In this document: positions 56,043 through 64,000 of the stretch, piece after piece | Numbering within the stretch: position 1 is the stretch's first letter | How the letters are laid out: each line of letters begins with the position of its first letter | Assembly: GCA_022447225.1 (NCBI GenBank) | Contig: JAKVAZ010000004.1 | Location: forward strand, 170,852 to 234,851 | Origin: Fuerstiella sp. | Lineage (GTDB): Bacteria > Planctomycetota > Planctomycetia > Planctomycetales > Planctomycetaceae | Reading direction: 5' to 3' | DNA length: 64,000 nucleotides | The notes under the pieces: generated by a model | The model's input: the letters and a program-made list of their open reading frames with translations, nothing else | Told to the model about the DNA's origin: nothing | Databases searched by the model: none | Made by a program: the position numbers and the translations under genes

Positions 56043-56214
56043 ATACGAGCATCGTCATCAGGAACACAGAAGGTTCAAACACCTGCACTGAAGGCTGTTC
56101 ATTCTATCACGATTTGGGTTCATCACAAAGCTTTGCGACGTGGTACCGGTGACGAATGATCTGCCGATGTGCTTGACAGTTTCAGCCGAATGCGCCAACG
56201 ATGGAGGTGCCAAA

Positions 56215-57618
56215 TCACGTCGGCACAATCTGAATGAGTCTCCATCGCCCTGTTAGAAATCGGCCCATCATCAGTAAACCCATCACCAGAACATGCACCG
56301 TAGGCGTCCACCACACGTGATGGATTTCGGCGCCGCCCTGCCGCACGATCAGCCAGGCCGGAACGGCCATCACGAACCAGCTGGAGAACATGGTAAGCAA
56401 CATCGGGAAAATGGTATCTCCTGCACCTCGCAACGACGCAGCAAAGACGATGGCCAGTGCATCGAAAACGGAATAGACAGCAACAAACTGCAGCAACATG
56501 GCAGCAATGGGCAAAATGGACTCGATCGCCTCCATACCTTTCCCCGACTCAGCAAATGCCAAAAACGGCAGCAGACACAACCGTGGAAACAGAACAAGCA
56601 TGGCCGCGGCCGCACCTGTCCACACCGTGGCCAGAATCACGGCATTCCAAGTTGTGCGCGACGCTGCCCACTTCAAACCCGCACCAATGTGGTACCCCAC
56701 CAGCGTTTGCACGGCTGTCCCAAATCCCAGCAGCGGTACGTAGATCAACGCATTGATTCCAAATGCCAGATTTGAAGCTGCCAACGCGTCTCGACTGAGA
56801 CATCCCACGATAAACAGAAACACGGTGAAACCGAGGTTGTCAACAAAGTGGTGAGTTCCACTCGGCAACCCGAACCACAGATATTTCCGGAGCAGTTCCC
56901 GATCCGGCTTCCATTCTGCAAACAGCTTGAAGTGTCTTCGATTTTTTCGACGTGTGATCAGCGCCGTGTATACAGCAACCTCGCAAAATCGGGCCAGAAG
57001 AGTTGCCAGCGCAGCTCCGCGGATCCCCAGCGCCGGAAACCCGCCACGTCCAAAAATCAACAGATAATCCATTCCGAAATTGACAAGGACGCTGAAAACA
57101 TTAACCGCCAGAATGACTCGGTTCCGACGTCGTCCGCTGTAGAAACAACTCAGTGCCGTGGTGAGCATCATTAGCGGACAGCCAAAGCACAAAGTGTCAA
57201 AGTAGACTTTTTCTTCTGCGATCACACCCTTCGGCTGTGCCGTCAGCGAAAGCACAGATGCTGAAACAAGCGGACAAAACATCACCAGCACTCCACAGAC
57301 CACAGCAAGCCAGATCACCTGCCACAAGGAGCGAATCATCTTCTGATGTTGTCCGGCGCCTTCGAATTGCGCAATGAATGTATTTGCATACAGAATCATG
57401 CCCACCGGAATGCAGACGGTCGTCCAGTACATCATTCCTGCCGGAGTCACCGCTGCCAGCGAATCACGAGACCACCCGGTGATCATCGCACGATCAGCCA
57501 CGTTCATGATCGACAGCGTGCCCGCGCTCAGCATCAGCGGCACTGCCACCTGCAGCAGTTCACGAAAGCTACCTGGCGCTGCTTCGGCGTGCGAACCATC
57601 GTGAGCGGTTGGCTTCAT
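56215..57618 (-). CDS. MATE-family efflux transporter
   Basis: A 467-residue membrane protein with about 12 hydrophobic segments, starting with a cytosolic tail and LLQVAVPLMLSAGTLSIMNVADRAMI. The MATE hallmarks are the two inverted halves (second copy begins YLWFGLPSGTHHFVDNLGF), LGIRGAALATLLARFCE and ASLRGAGDTIFPMLLTMF. It would export cationic compounds by Na+ or H+ antiport; the substrate is open. Its ATG overlaps the stop of a small upstream frame (ATGA at 57615-57618), suggesting translational coupling with the crcB region. Confidence 0.92.
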   Translation of the reverse strand: MKPTAHDGSHAEAAPGSFRELLQVAVPLMLSAGTLSIMNVADRAMITGWSRDSLAAVTPAGMMYWTTVCIPVGMILYANTFIAQFEGAGQHQKMIRSLWQVIWLAVVCGVLVMFCPLVSASVLSLTAQPKGVIAEEKVYFDTLCFGCPLMMLTTALSCFYSGRRRNRVILAVNVFSVLVNFGMDYLLIFGRGGFPALGIRGAALATLLARFCEVAVYTALITRRKNRRHFKLFAEWKPDRELLRKYLWFGLPSGTHHFVDNLGFTVFLFIVGCLSRDALAASNLAFGINALIYVPLLGFGTAVQTLVGYHIGAGLKWAASRTTWNAVILATVWTGAAAAMLVLFPRLCLLPFLAFAESGKGMEAIESILPIAAMLLQFVAVYSVFDALAIVFAASLRGAGDTIFPMLLTMFSSWFVMAVPAWLIVRQGGAEIHHVWWTPTVHVLVMGLLMMGRFLTGRWRLIQIVPT

Positions 57619-57806
57619 ACCGTTTGAGTCAGTTCAGTAAAAACATCGTGATTCGATTCCGAACGCACACAGTGCAACTCAAAACCCGGAATCCATTCCT
57701 GTTCAGCACCGGACGGCAGACCTCCATCAACAATCCGCCACCAGTCAATCTCCGGCCTGCACAACAGCACCGTATTCCGACTCGGCTTTTGCAACGTGCG
57801 TTTCAC
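57615..57806 (-). CDS. Possible small protein between crcB and the MATE gene
   Basis: A 63-codon frame from GTG 57806 (the open frame reaches further into crcB). It ends in TGA overlapping the MATE ATG (ATGA). The product reads RPEIDWWRIVDGGLPSGAEQ, then IPGFELHCVRSESNHDVF, a plausible small soluble protein with Trp-rich start. The family is not recognised. The stop/start overlap and the crcB-MATE position support it. Confidence 0.4.
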   Translation of the reverse strand: MKRTLQKPSRNTVLLCRPEIDWWRIVDGGLPSGAEQEWIPGFELHCVRSESNHDVFTELTQTV

Positions 57807-57822
57807 TCGCCGGTCCCGACAC

Positions 57823-58281
57823 TCAAAATTCGGATTCCGAATGAGTCTCTGAACTGAGGCGTCGGAACTCGGAATCTTCACCCGCCGGTTTGGGAAACAC
57901 CATTCCGGCCAGCTGCATCCCGACCCACACCAGCAGAATTCCCGCCACAACGTTGGTCACCACATTCACGGTCAACGCTCCCAGACGACCGCTGTGCAGC
58001 AGGTTCATACACTCCAGTGCAAATGTGGAAAATGTCGTCAGTGACCCCAGCAGGCCGGTGATCAGCACACGCTGCGAGTGAGGTGACAGGTGAGTCGTAC
58101 GGAGCACGACAACGGCCAGGGTGCCAATCAGAAAACAACCGATCAGATTCACAGTCAGTGTACCGACGAATCCCAGCTCGTCACCAGCCACACGATTGAT
58201 GGCACTGCTGATATAGAACCGCAGCATGGCTCCGACAAAACCGCCGATTCCCACTGCCAATGGAATGAGGAGCTGCATCAT
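57823..58281 (-). CDS. crcB: Fluoride channel CrcB/FluC
   Basis: A 152-residue membrane protein that exports fluoride as a dual-topology dimer. Four hydrophobic segments are visible; GGFVGAMLRFYIS, GTLTVNLIGCFLIG and TGLLGSLTTFSTFALE are the family signatures, the last carrying the Phe residues that line the fluoride path. The tail after about residue 125 is charged and longer than usual. ATG at 58281 or 58278. No fluoride riboswitch was recognised upstream. Confidence 0.95.
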   Translation of the reverse strand: MMQLLIPLAVGIGGFVGAMLRFYISSAINRVAGDELGFVGTLTVNLIGCFLIGTLAVVVLRTTHLSPHSQRVLITGLLGSLTTFSTFALECMNLLHSGRLGALTVNVVTNVVAGILLVWVGMQLAGMVFPKPAGEDSEFRRLSSETHSESEF

Positions 58282-58308
58282 CTGCTGAGCCAGCCAAAAT
58301 AAAAGTCT

Positions 58309-58333
58309 CCGGGTGAACCAAAGTTGTACCCGG
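58309..58333 (-). terminator. Hairpin with U-rich tail upstream of crcB
   Basis: On the minus strand CCGGGT (58333-58328) pairs with ACCCGG (58314-58309) around a 13-nt loop and is followed by AGACTTTTATTTT. It may terminate the upstream PQQ-like gene (about 180 bases past its stop) or form part of the crcB leader, 28 bases before the crcB start. Confidence 0.5.
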
Positions 58334-58516
58334 CGGCGCGGACAACGTCACGGCACACTCGCCATCTGTGCGAACTCCCCGACACACTGTCAGTCAGATC
58401 ACGCCGCAAAACCTTGAGTTCAGATACGGATCCGGTACTCCTTTAACAGAGAAATCCGGAAACGCTGCGGACAAAGCACCTCGCACACATCGCCTGAAAT
58501 CACCATTACCCGCCAA

Positions 58517-59731
58517 CTAATCCCGCTTGGCGAACTTCCACAGATGTGCGTCGCTGCGAACATACAGCGCATGATTGGCCGCAGCCGGACTACACTGAAT
58601 TTTCTCGGTCAGGTCCAGCTGTGACACGATCGTACCGGTTTCTTCCGTCGGACGAACTACAGTCGCCATGCCGGTCTCGCTAAAGAAAAACAAGTGACCG
58701 TTGGAAGCGAGCGGAGTGCTGCTGAACTGCCCGTCCAGCCGCATCTGCCACAGACGTTCACCGGTATCCAGGCTTGCCGCCGACAACACTCCGGAACTGT
58801 TCACAGAATAAATCATACCGTCCGCCACAAGTGGACTGGGCCTGGCAGGGCGGGCATTCCTGGCACTGCGAACCAATGTATACGACGTACCGTCCGTCGA
58901 AGCCTGCAAAATGTTAAGACCGTTGGAAGATGACGGCATAATAATCATTCCATCACTGACGGTAGACGATGGAATCCTCGACGCTTCATCCTGGTACGAC
59001 CAAAGTATGGTTCCCGTCTTCGGATCAACTGCTGTGAGGCCCGCTGCAGACTGCAGCAGTACCAGTGCCGACCGACCTCCGTCGGTCGGCAAAACCGCCG
59101 GACTGGACCAGTTTGACTTGCGGGGTCGATCCAGTATCCATTTTGTTTCACCGGAAGATTTCTCCACTCCGATGACAAAAGATTCGGCTTCACTTTCTGC
59201 CTGAGCAATCACAGTGGTTCCAATCACGATCGGTGAAGACGACATTCCCAGGCTGTTGCTGGCATTCGGAAACTCATCCCCCAGACCGCGATACCACTGC
59301 AGGTTTCCCTGCATATCTGTGCAGATCAGATCGTTACTGGAATAAAATGCGTAGATCCTCTCCCCGTCACTTGCAGGCGTGGGAGTCGCCACACACATTG
59401 AGGGATGAGTACTGGTACGACCGGTTGCCTGAAACCGACGCTCCCATTCCTGTGAACCGGTTGCCGTATCCAGACTAATGATGTGCAGGCGATCGTCGTG
59501 GTAGCCGGAACTGGCCGTAATCACCACCTGCTCACCAACAACGATAGGCCCCGACAAACCTCGGCCCGGCAGTTCAGACTGCCAGGCCACAACGCTCTGA
59601 CTGAGTTCCGTGGGCAGCGACTGACCGACAGCCACAGAATCAGTCAACCGTCCGCGAAACTGCCTCCAGTCGGCAGCACGGCTCTGCGGCAGCAGTAGAC
59701 AGATCATCAAAGTCACAAACCACCTACTCAT
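58517..59731 (-). CDS. Exported PQQ-like beta-propeller protein
   Basis: A 404-residue protein. ATG 59731 has GGAG seven bases upstream; the longest frame begins at 59773 with GTG. Signal peptide MSRWFVTLMICLLLPQSRA. DWRQFRG near the mature N-terminus and repeated blades such as LDTATGSQEWERRF, VDPKTGTILWSYQDE and LDTGERLWQMRLDG identify the PQQ/WD-type propeller common in planctomycetes. Quinone-enzyme active-site residues are not seen, so it is probably a structural or binding propeller. The first 8 bases overlap the end of the upstream gene, so the pair is translationally coupled. Confidence 0.9.
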   Translation of the reverse strand: MSRWFVTLMICLLLPQSRAADWRQFRGRLTDSVAVGQSLPTELSQSVVAWQSELPGRGLSGPIVVGEQVVITASSGYHDDRLHIISLDTATGSQEWERRFQATGRTSTHPSMCVATPTPASDGERIYAFYSSNDLICTDMQGNLQWYRGLGDEFPNASNSLGMSSSPIVIGTTVIAQAESEAESFVIGVEKSSGETKWILDRPRKSNWSSPAVLPTDGGRSALVLLQSAAGLTAVDPKTGTILWSYQDEASRIPSSTVSDGMIIMPSSSNGLNILQASTDGTSYTLVRSARNARPARPSPLVADGMIYSVNSSGVLSAASLDTGERLWQMRLDGQFSSTPLASNGHLFFFSETGMATVVRPTEETGTIVSQLDLTEKIQCSPAAANHALYVRSDAHLWKFAKRD

Positions 59732-60833
59732 GGTACTCTCCGGAGGACAGAATGGCGGCACCAGAACTGTCACTCACACGCAGCTGATACTGGTACCTTT
59801 GAGCCCAGTTCTGTTCGTCTTCGTCCTGACAGATCTTCAGTAGAATCGTATTACCACCGGAACGCAGTGAGACCGGCACACGATACTGATCCATCTGCGT
59901 ACCGCGGTGATACTCTTCGCGTTCAAACATCAACTCACCATTCAACCACAACTTCCAGGCATTGGGTGTCCCCAGACGAAACTCCACATCCCGGGCCGCA
60001 GAAGACCGAAATATCGTCACCGCATACATCACTGCCCCCTTATAATTTTCGATCTGCTCTGCGATGTTGACAATTCCGTAGTCATCATCCGTCGCAATAT
60101 TCTGCCATCGGACTGTGTCAAACTGACCATCATATACAGCGGTCAGATCGAATTCCGATTCCGGCGGATAAGCCACCGCATAACCCTTCATCTCCCGATT
60201 GTCAAAAGGTCCGACAATCTTCCATTCAGATACAAAACCGAAATGCATCTGCAGGTCAACCGGTTCCCCTGCGGATTCCAGTGCAGCTGCAATGGTCTTC
60301 ACCTGATCATCGTGAACCGCCCCTTTAAGCGCCTGCCTGTACAACTCGAGGGCCAGTTGAGTTTCCGCAGTCTCCGCCTGGTCAATCAGCATGGCAACCG
60401 CATCCCGACGAAAGTCCGGATTGGCATCCTGCAGCAGACCGGGAATGATTCGCTGTTTCAGAGTCTGGTCCTGCTGAAGCAACCATTCATAAGCCAGTCG
60501 ACGCGCCGACGGCTCGTTACTGACATCCTGAATGAACCCGGTCAGCCGGTCTGCAGGAAGATCGTGTCCCGCGTCAATTTCCGCAGCCGCGATCGTTTCA
60601 AAGGCACTTCGCAGCCAATTGCCGCCAATTTTGGTTGCTCCCTGAAAACCGTCTAGAATCGGAATCAAATTCTCAGCACCGGCTGACGTCACGGTCCTGA
60701 ATGCGGCCTGGGCAGCCGTAGCACCGGTTGCCCCCTGCACATTCCGAAGAACATCCATAGCCGATTCATCTGCCGCAACCGCAGATGACACCAAGCTCAG
60801 AACCGGCAACAGCAGGAGTACTGGTCGACTCAT
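59724..60833 (-). CDS. Exported protein with helical repeats and C-terminal lectin-like domain
   Basis: A 369-residue protein from ATG 60833 with AGGTGA eight bases upstream; the longer frame starts at 60929. Signal peptide LLLLPVLSLVSSAVAADES. Residues about 30-200 are alpha-helical HEAT-like repeats (ANPDFRRDAVAMLIDQAET). Residues about 210-369 form a beta-sandwich: WKIVGPFDN, WKLWLNGELMFEREEYHRGT and NTILLKICQDEDEQNW, the pattern of carbohydrate-binding PA14/GH2-sugar-binding-like modules. The precise family was not identified. It overlaps the PQQ-like gene by 8 bases; the two are probably one functional pair at the envelope. Confidence 0.8.
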   Translation of the reverse strand: MSRPVLLLLPVLSLVSSAVAADESAMDVLRNVQGATGATAAQAAFRTVTSAGAENLIPILDGFQGATKIGGNWLRSAFETIAAAEIDAGHDLPADRLTGFIQDVSNEPSARRLAYEWLLQQDQTLKQRIIPGLLQDANPDFRRDAVAMLIDQAETAETQLALELYRQALKGAVHDDQVKTIAAALESAGEPVDLQMHFGFVSEWKIVGPFDNREMKGYAVAYPPESEFDLTAVYDGQFDTVRWQNIATDDDYGIVNIAEQIENYKGAVMYAVTIFRSSAARDVEFRLGTPNAWKLWLNGELMFEREEYHRGTQMDQYRVPVSLRSGGNTILLKICQDEDEQNWAQRYQYQLRVSDSSGAAILSSGEYHE

Positions 60834-61489
60834 GATCTCGTCACCTTTCGAACCATAAAAGGTTGTGTCCGGATTACGTTGACTGCATAGATCCGATCTT
60901 TTCCGTGATTCAACGTTGGGCGTCCTCAACCCGGTTATTGTGGCTTTCCAGCAATTGTCCGGACACGGCTGATCTCTTGTTCACTGCGCCGGGTAACTGT
61001 CAGTGCCTGCTGATGTTGAACCGTCCTGCCGCCGGATTGAAGATCCGCGTACTGCATTAAACGACCGGCACGGACTTTGACCACGACTGCTCGGTCTATC
61101 ATAGTTTCATGCTGAACGACGTCCAGGTCGACCGTGCGCTCGTCTCTCAACTCACTCGACATGTCTCAAACGTCAGTGAAGACTGGCAGAAATCGACAAC
61201 CAGCAGCAGTAAATCACATCAGAAAATCCGGCAAACGGCAGAAACTGCAGCCCGTCCTGCAGGTGGATCAAATCAATGAAACAGGAATCCGTGAACGAGC
61301 CGGCATTTGAGTGTCCTGATACGGGCCGACAACGTATTTTCAGACATCCGTGTGAACTCCGGCGCAAACATGCGCCTCAATTCACGGACTGAAATCCAGT
61401 AACAGTCGGTCGCTGCGTCAGGAGACACCATCACTGGCGACCGGATTCACAGTCAACACCAATCCGGTGCTGCCGGAAAGGCGACTTCC
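60834..61489. other. 656-nt spacer without recognised genes
   Basis: Frames at 60863-61060 (plus), 60935-61162 (minus) and 61173-61367 (minus) overlap each other and show no family resemblance. No RNA gene was recognised. Confidence 0.4.
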
Positions 61490-61687
61490 ATGAAGAACCT
61501 CACCGCCCTGCTCGTCATTCTGTCCTGCTGCACAGGATGCCAGTCCATCCTGCACGAACTGCAGCCCCATCGACTGTGGAGGATGAACTATACCGACGCG
61601 GCTGGTCGATCAGACGGCACGTTCCTGTCAATTAACGACCCTCTGGATGTGCCCCTGAATGTGATTCCGGAGTCGGGTTCCGAATAA
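61490..61687 (+). CDS. Small lipoprotein (65 aa)
   Basis: ATG 61490 with AAGG about nine bases upstream. The signal ends in ILSCCTGCQS, where the lipobox cysteine is probably Cys17. The mature part reads QPHRLWRMNYTDAAG and ends FLSINDPLDVPLNVIPES. It is not a recognised family but has a clear signal, a start site and protein-like codon use. Located between a minus-strand gene and tRNA-Ala. Confidence 0.65.
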   Translation: MKNLTALLVILSCCTGCQSILHELQPHRLWRMNYTDAAGRSDGTFLSINDPLDVPLNVIPESGSE

Positions 61688-61884
61688 CGGATCCTATGTC
61701 TCACAACTCAGGCACCACGAAAACCACTGCAGAATAACCCGCTCTGGGTTAGTCGATTATCCGAATTTCGGAGAACAATCGATTCGAGGTCTGTGTCACC
61801 GACACGCAGAGACTCCTTGACACTTTAGAATCCGAGTGCTAGCGTTTCTGAAACGCAGGTCAACCTGTTGTGACAGGATGAAGC

Positions 61885-61957
61885 GGGGGATTAGCTCAGT
61901 TGGGAGAGCGTCTGGCTGGCAGCCAGAAGGTCAGGGGTTCGAGTCCCCTATCCTCCA
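61885..61957 (+). tRNA. tRNA-Ala (anticodon GGC)
   Basis: A 73-nt tRNA: acceptor GGGGGAT with G3-U70 against ATCCTCC, the alanine identity pair; D-arm GCTC-AGTTGGGA-GAGC; anticodon stem TCTGG/CCAGA with loop CTGGCAG, anticodon GGC; T-arm AGGGG-TTCGAGT-CCCCT; discriminator A. CCA is not encoded. Its body is overlapped on the opposite strand by the 3' end of an integrase remnant. Confidence 0.97.
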
Positions 61958-62460
61958 ATGGAACCTTTCGCATAACAGTGCAAGGCTTCGCAGAGCCCGG
62001 TTTTTCCGGGCTCTCTTTTTGCGCATCACTTTCAGAATTCAATGCGTTACCGTCGGTTGTGACCCTTTGCTGCACCATATTTGCAGCAAAGGTCTGTGAC
62101 GCGGCACTCTGAATGTCGTCGTCAGTCACAATGCGATAATCCTCCTGTGCAATCTTCTCTGTATGGCCACAAATTGCAGTCACCACGTGCGACGGCAAGA
62201 CTCTGGCTAATTCGGTTGCCTGCGTGGCACGCAGGTTCTGCCAGCGTTTCGGCCAGATAGTCAGTCCGGCAGCTTCAATGATTCTGACCAGTTGAGTACC
62301 GAAGTTGCTGACATTGCGATGTTTTGAAATGACATGAACAGATCCCTCTTTCGGCTTCAGTCCACAGTTCGGAAAGTGTTTTGTGGACTTCGGAAAACAG
62401 CGGAACGATTCGATTGCCACCGTGATCGTTAGCTTTTGATTGTGTCATTCGCGACCGATT
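61896..62460 (-). pseudogene. Frameshifted tyrosine recombinase (integrase) C-terminal remnant
   Basis: Only the C-terminal catalytic half is left, in two frames. One frame (from about 62460) reads SKANDHGGNRIVPLFSEVHK, then TLSELWTEAERG. After a shift near 62345 a second frame reads SVHVISKHRNVSNFGTQLVR, then WPKRWQNLRATQATELA, ICGHTEKIAQEDYR and DDIQSAASQ. Boxes with the Arg (QNLR), His (GHT) and Tyr (DYR) of phage-type integrases are present. The open frame stops at 61896 inside tRNA-Ala; its last residues (LEPLTFWLPARRSPN) come from the tRNA sequence. No N-terminal part is visible upstream, where stops occur in both frames. This is an inactive integrase at a classic tRNA attachment site. 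Confidence 0.8.
61992..62020 (+). terminator. Rho-independent terminator after tRNA-Ala
   Basis: AGAGCCCGG (61992-62000) and CCGGGCTCT (62006-62014) form a perfect 9-bp stem with a TTTTT loop, followed by CTTTTTG on the plus strand. Confidence 0.9.
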
Positions 62461-62758
62461 TCACCGTATTTACGGCTTTTTGAATTCCGAGATGGTAAAC
62501 TCCCACAGCAATTGTCGAGGATTCTCGCAAGAATGGGGCCGCGAAGGAATAGCGTCAGAATTCGAACGGTTTCTGACTTATGACCGTCTGTGCATTGAAG
62601 CTGATTGCGGTAGGCGATGCGGAACAAGCTTGAATGGGCGCCGCCCGGTCCGAACATTCAACGCAGAAGACTGTTGTTGAGCTGACAAGCTTACCCGGCG
62701 CATAGAATCATCTGTTTGACGTAGAATCACGCTGTAGGGCGCTGCTAAGATCAGAAAA
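62461..62758. other. 298-nt spacer between integrase remnant and cytochrome gene
   Basis: Contains only short frames on both strands. No second copy of the tRNA end was found here. It marks the change from moderate to high GC. Confidence 0.4.
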
Positions 62759-64000
62759 ATGATGCGATTCACAGTCACAAATTCGGCACCGGTATCGCGG
62801 ATTTTTCAGCGAACGCTCGCCACCACCGTGGTGGGTGCCGTCGCATTGATCGTGACAGAGCCGGCGTTGGTTCTCGCAAGCGAAAAAAGGGAGGCCGTCG
62901 TCGATTTCAACCGCGACGTTCGGCCGATCCTGGCGAGCCACTGCCTGCAATGCCACGGTCCGGACGCCCAGGCGCGCGAGGCCGAGTTGCGGCTTGATAC
63001 CCGGGCCGGCGCTTTCGCCGATCGCGGAGGGTACCGCGTCGTCGATCCGCGAAAACCGCAGCAGAGCGAGTTGCTCAGCCGTATCACCAGCGACGACCGC
63101 GATCTGCGGATGCCACCATCAGACGCGCCAGACAGGGAAGGTCTCTCCGCGCAGCAGATCGAAGTGCTCACGCGTTGGATCCGACAAGGGGCGGTGTGGG
63201 CCGAGCACTGGTCATTTGTGCCACCGACACGGCCGAGTTTACCAGCTGTGAGCGACGCCGCCTGGCCGCGGAACGGCATCGATTTTTTTGTGCGGTCGCG
63301 GATTGCGCGAGAAGGCCTGGAGCCGGCCCCGGCAGCCGATCGCATCACATTGCTTCGTCGTGTGACGTTGGGGCTGACCGGAATTCCGCCGACGATCACG
63401 GAGGTCGATGCGTTCATGACGGACGACTCGCCAGACGCTTACGAACAGGTGGTCGCACGGGTGCTTGGCTCGCCGCGCTACGGAGAACACATGGCGCTCG
63501 CGTGGCTCGACGCCGCCCGGTACGCCGATACCAGTGGCTACCAGGTCGACTGGGAACGGTTCATGTGGCCTTGGCGCGATTGGGTCGTGGACGCTTACAA
63601 CGCCAACATGCCGTTCGACCAGTTTACGATCGAACAGCTTGCCGGCGACATGCTGCCGCAGGCGACTCTGTCGCAACAGCTCGCCACCGGCTTTAATCGC
63701 AACCATCGGACCAACGATGAAGGGGGGAGCCTGGACGCCGAGTTTGAGGTGGAATACGTCGTCGATCGCGTCGATACCACGTCGACGGTCTGGCTCGGTT
63801 TGACAGCTGGATGCGCGCGTTGTCACGATCACAAGTACGAGCCGATCTCGCAGAAGGAATACTACCGCCTGTTCGCGTTCTTCAATAACGTCCCGGAAAA
63901 GGGAGTTGACGGGAGCAAAGGTGCCGCGGTCCCGTACCTCGAAGTGCCCAATCCAGGAGTGCGGGCGAAGATCGCGGAAGTCAAGAGCCGACTTCAGCGG
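62759..64000 (+). CDS. PSCyt1-DUF1549 planctomycete cytochrome protein (3' end outside window)
   Basis: Start ATG 62759 (a second ATG at 62762); 414 codons are visible and the frame is open at the edge. Signal-like N-terminus FQRTLATTVVGAVALIVTEP. The PSCyt1 domain begins VDFNRDVRPILASHCLQCHG with heme motif CLQCH, then LRLDTRAGAFADRGG and RMPPSD-type DLRMPPSDAPD. The DUF1549 (PSCyt2) part has LRRVTLGLTGIPPT, GEHMALAWLDAARYADTSGY, FDQFTIEQLAGDMLPQATL, NRNHRTNDEGG and CARCHDHKYEPISQKEYYRL with a second heme-type motif. A DUF1553 C-terminus is expected beyond the edge. The sequence is GC-richer than the rest of the window. Confidence 0.95.
   Translation, partial: MMRFTVTNSAPVSRIFQRTLATTVVGAVALIVTEPALVLASEKREAVVDFNRDVRPILASHCLQCHGPDAQAREAELRLDTRAGAFADRGGYRVVDPRKPQQSELLSRITSDDRDLRMPPSDAPDREGLSAQQIEVLTRWIRQGAVWAEHWSFVPPTRPSLPAVSDAAWPRNGIDFFVRSRIAREGLEPAPAADRITLLRRVTLGLTGIPPTITEVDAFMTDDSPDAYEQVVARVLGSPRYGEHMALAWLDAARYADTSGYQVDWERFMWPWRDWVVDAYNANMPFDQFTIEQLAGDMLPQATLSQQLATGFNRNHRTNDEGGSLDAEFEVEYVVDRVDTTSTVWLGLTAGCARCHDHKYEPISQKEYYRLFAFFNNVPEKGVDGSKGAAVPYLEVPNPGVRAKIAEVKSRLQR

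Noticed and set aside
58282..58440. Fluoride riboswitch upstream of crcB
   Set aside because: The conserved GATGG / CTGATGGCTCCTAC-type aptamer pieces were not found; only a simple hairpin is present.

Overview
The window looks like chromosomal DNA of a planctomycete (phylum Planctomycetota). The evidence is the set of lineage-typical families: a DUF1559 pseudopilin-like protein, a Tat-exported DUF1501 protein, a PSCyt1/DUF1549 planctomycete cytochrome, a sulfatase, many secreted proteins with Tat or lipoprotein signals, weak Shine-Dalgarno sequences and long gene-poor spacers. No phylogenetic marker was aligned, so the genus is left open.

Layout. 1-2.4 kb: N-terminal 788 codons of Mfd (minus strand), running off the left edge. 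2.5-6.4 kb: a large surface protein that resembles an inverse autotransporter (N-terminal barrel, C-terminal beta-helix). 7-8 kb: an unrecognised coiled-coil protein. 8.4-15.4 kb: a plus-strand housekeeping block with ispG, a GlsB/YeaQ-like membrane protein, recA, plsC, a glmM-like phosphohexomutase and proB. 15.9-21.4 kb: a tandem Dabb lipoprotein, a Tat-exported aldo/keto-reductase-like protein directly abutting a tetraheme cytochrome-SUMF1 fusion, and a helical-repeat protein. 21.9-25.5 kb: lysA, a tRNA-Leu(UAG) with terminator, and a threonine synthase. 25.7-42.4 kb: a loose, mainly minus-strand set of catabolic and exported enzymes (enolase-superfamily protein, C45 acyltransferase-like protein, a beta-propeller of GH43/GH32 type, SDR, isochorismatase-like hydrolase, CocE/NonD hydrolase, amidohydrolase, DUF3500 protein, MFS permease, DoeB-like deacylase, D-cysteine desulfhydrase/ACC-deaminase-like enzyme, sulfatase). 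42.6-48 kb: ychF, DUF1559 protein, a His-rich small protein and a double-domain alpha/beta hydrolase. 48.4-54.4 kb: a lipoprotein, a 1418-residue ResB-CcsA fusion for cytochrome c assembly and a periplasmic glutathione peroxidase. 54.6-61.7 kb: DUF1501, a MATE exporter, crcB, an overlapping pair of exported proteins (PQQ-type propeller and a repeat/lectin-like protein) and a tiny lipoprotein.

Right edge. A tRNA-Ala(GGC) with its terminator is overlapped by a frameshifted tyrosine-recombinase remnant that reads into the tRNA. Beyond it begins a visibly more GC-rich planctomycete cytochrome gene (PSCyt1-DUF1549) that runs off the window. This looks like the edge of an old tRNA-targeted insertion.

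How the genes fit together. Cytochrome c maturation (ResB-CcsA) would be needed by the two heme-c proteins in the window, the tetraheme-SUMF1 fusion and the PSCyt1 protein. The sulfatase needs a formylglycine-generating enzyme; the only SUMF1 domain here lacks the catalytic cysteines, so that activity must come from elsewhere. The most unusual system candidate is the AKR-like plus tetraheme-SUMF1 pair. Several annotated starts were moved inward because the longest frames begin with TTG or GTG without support.
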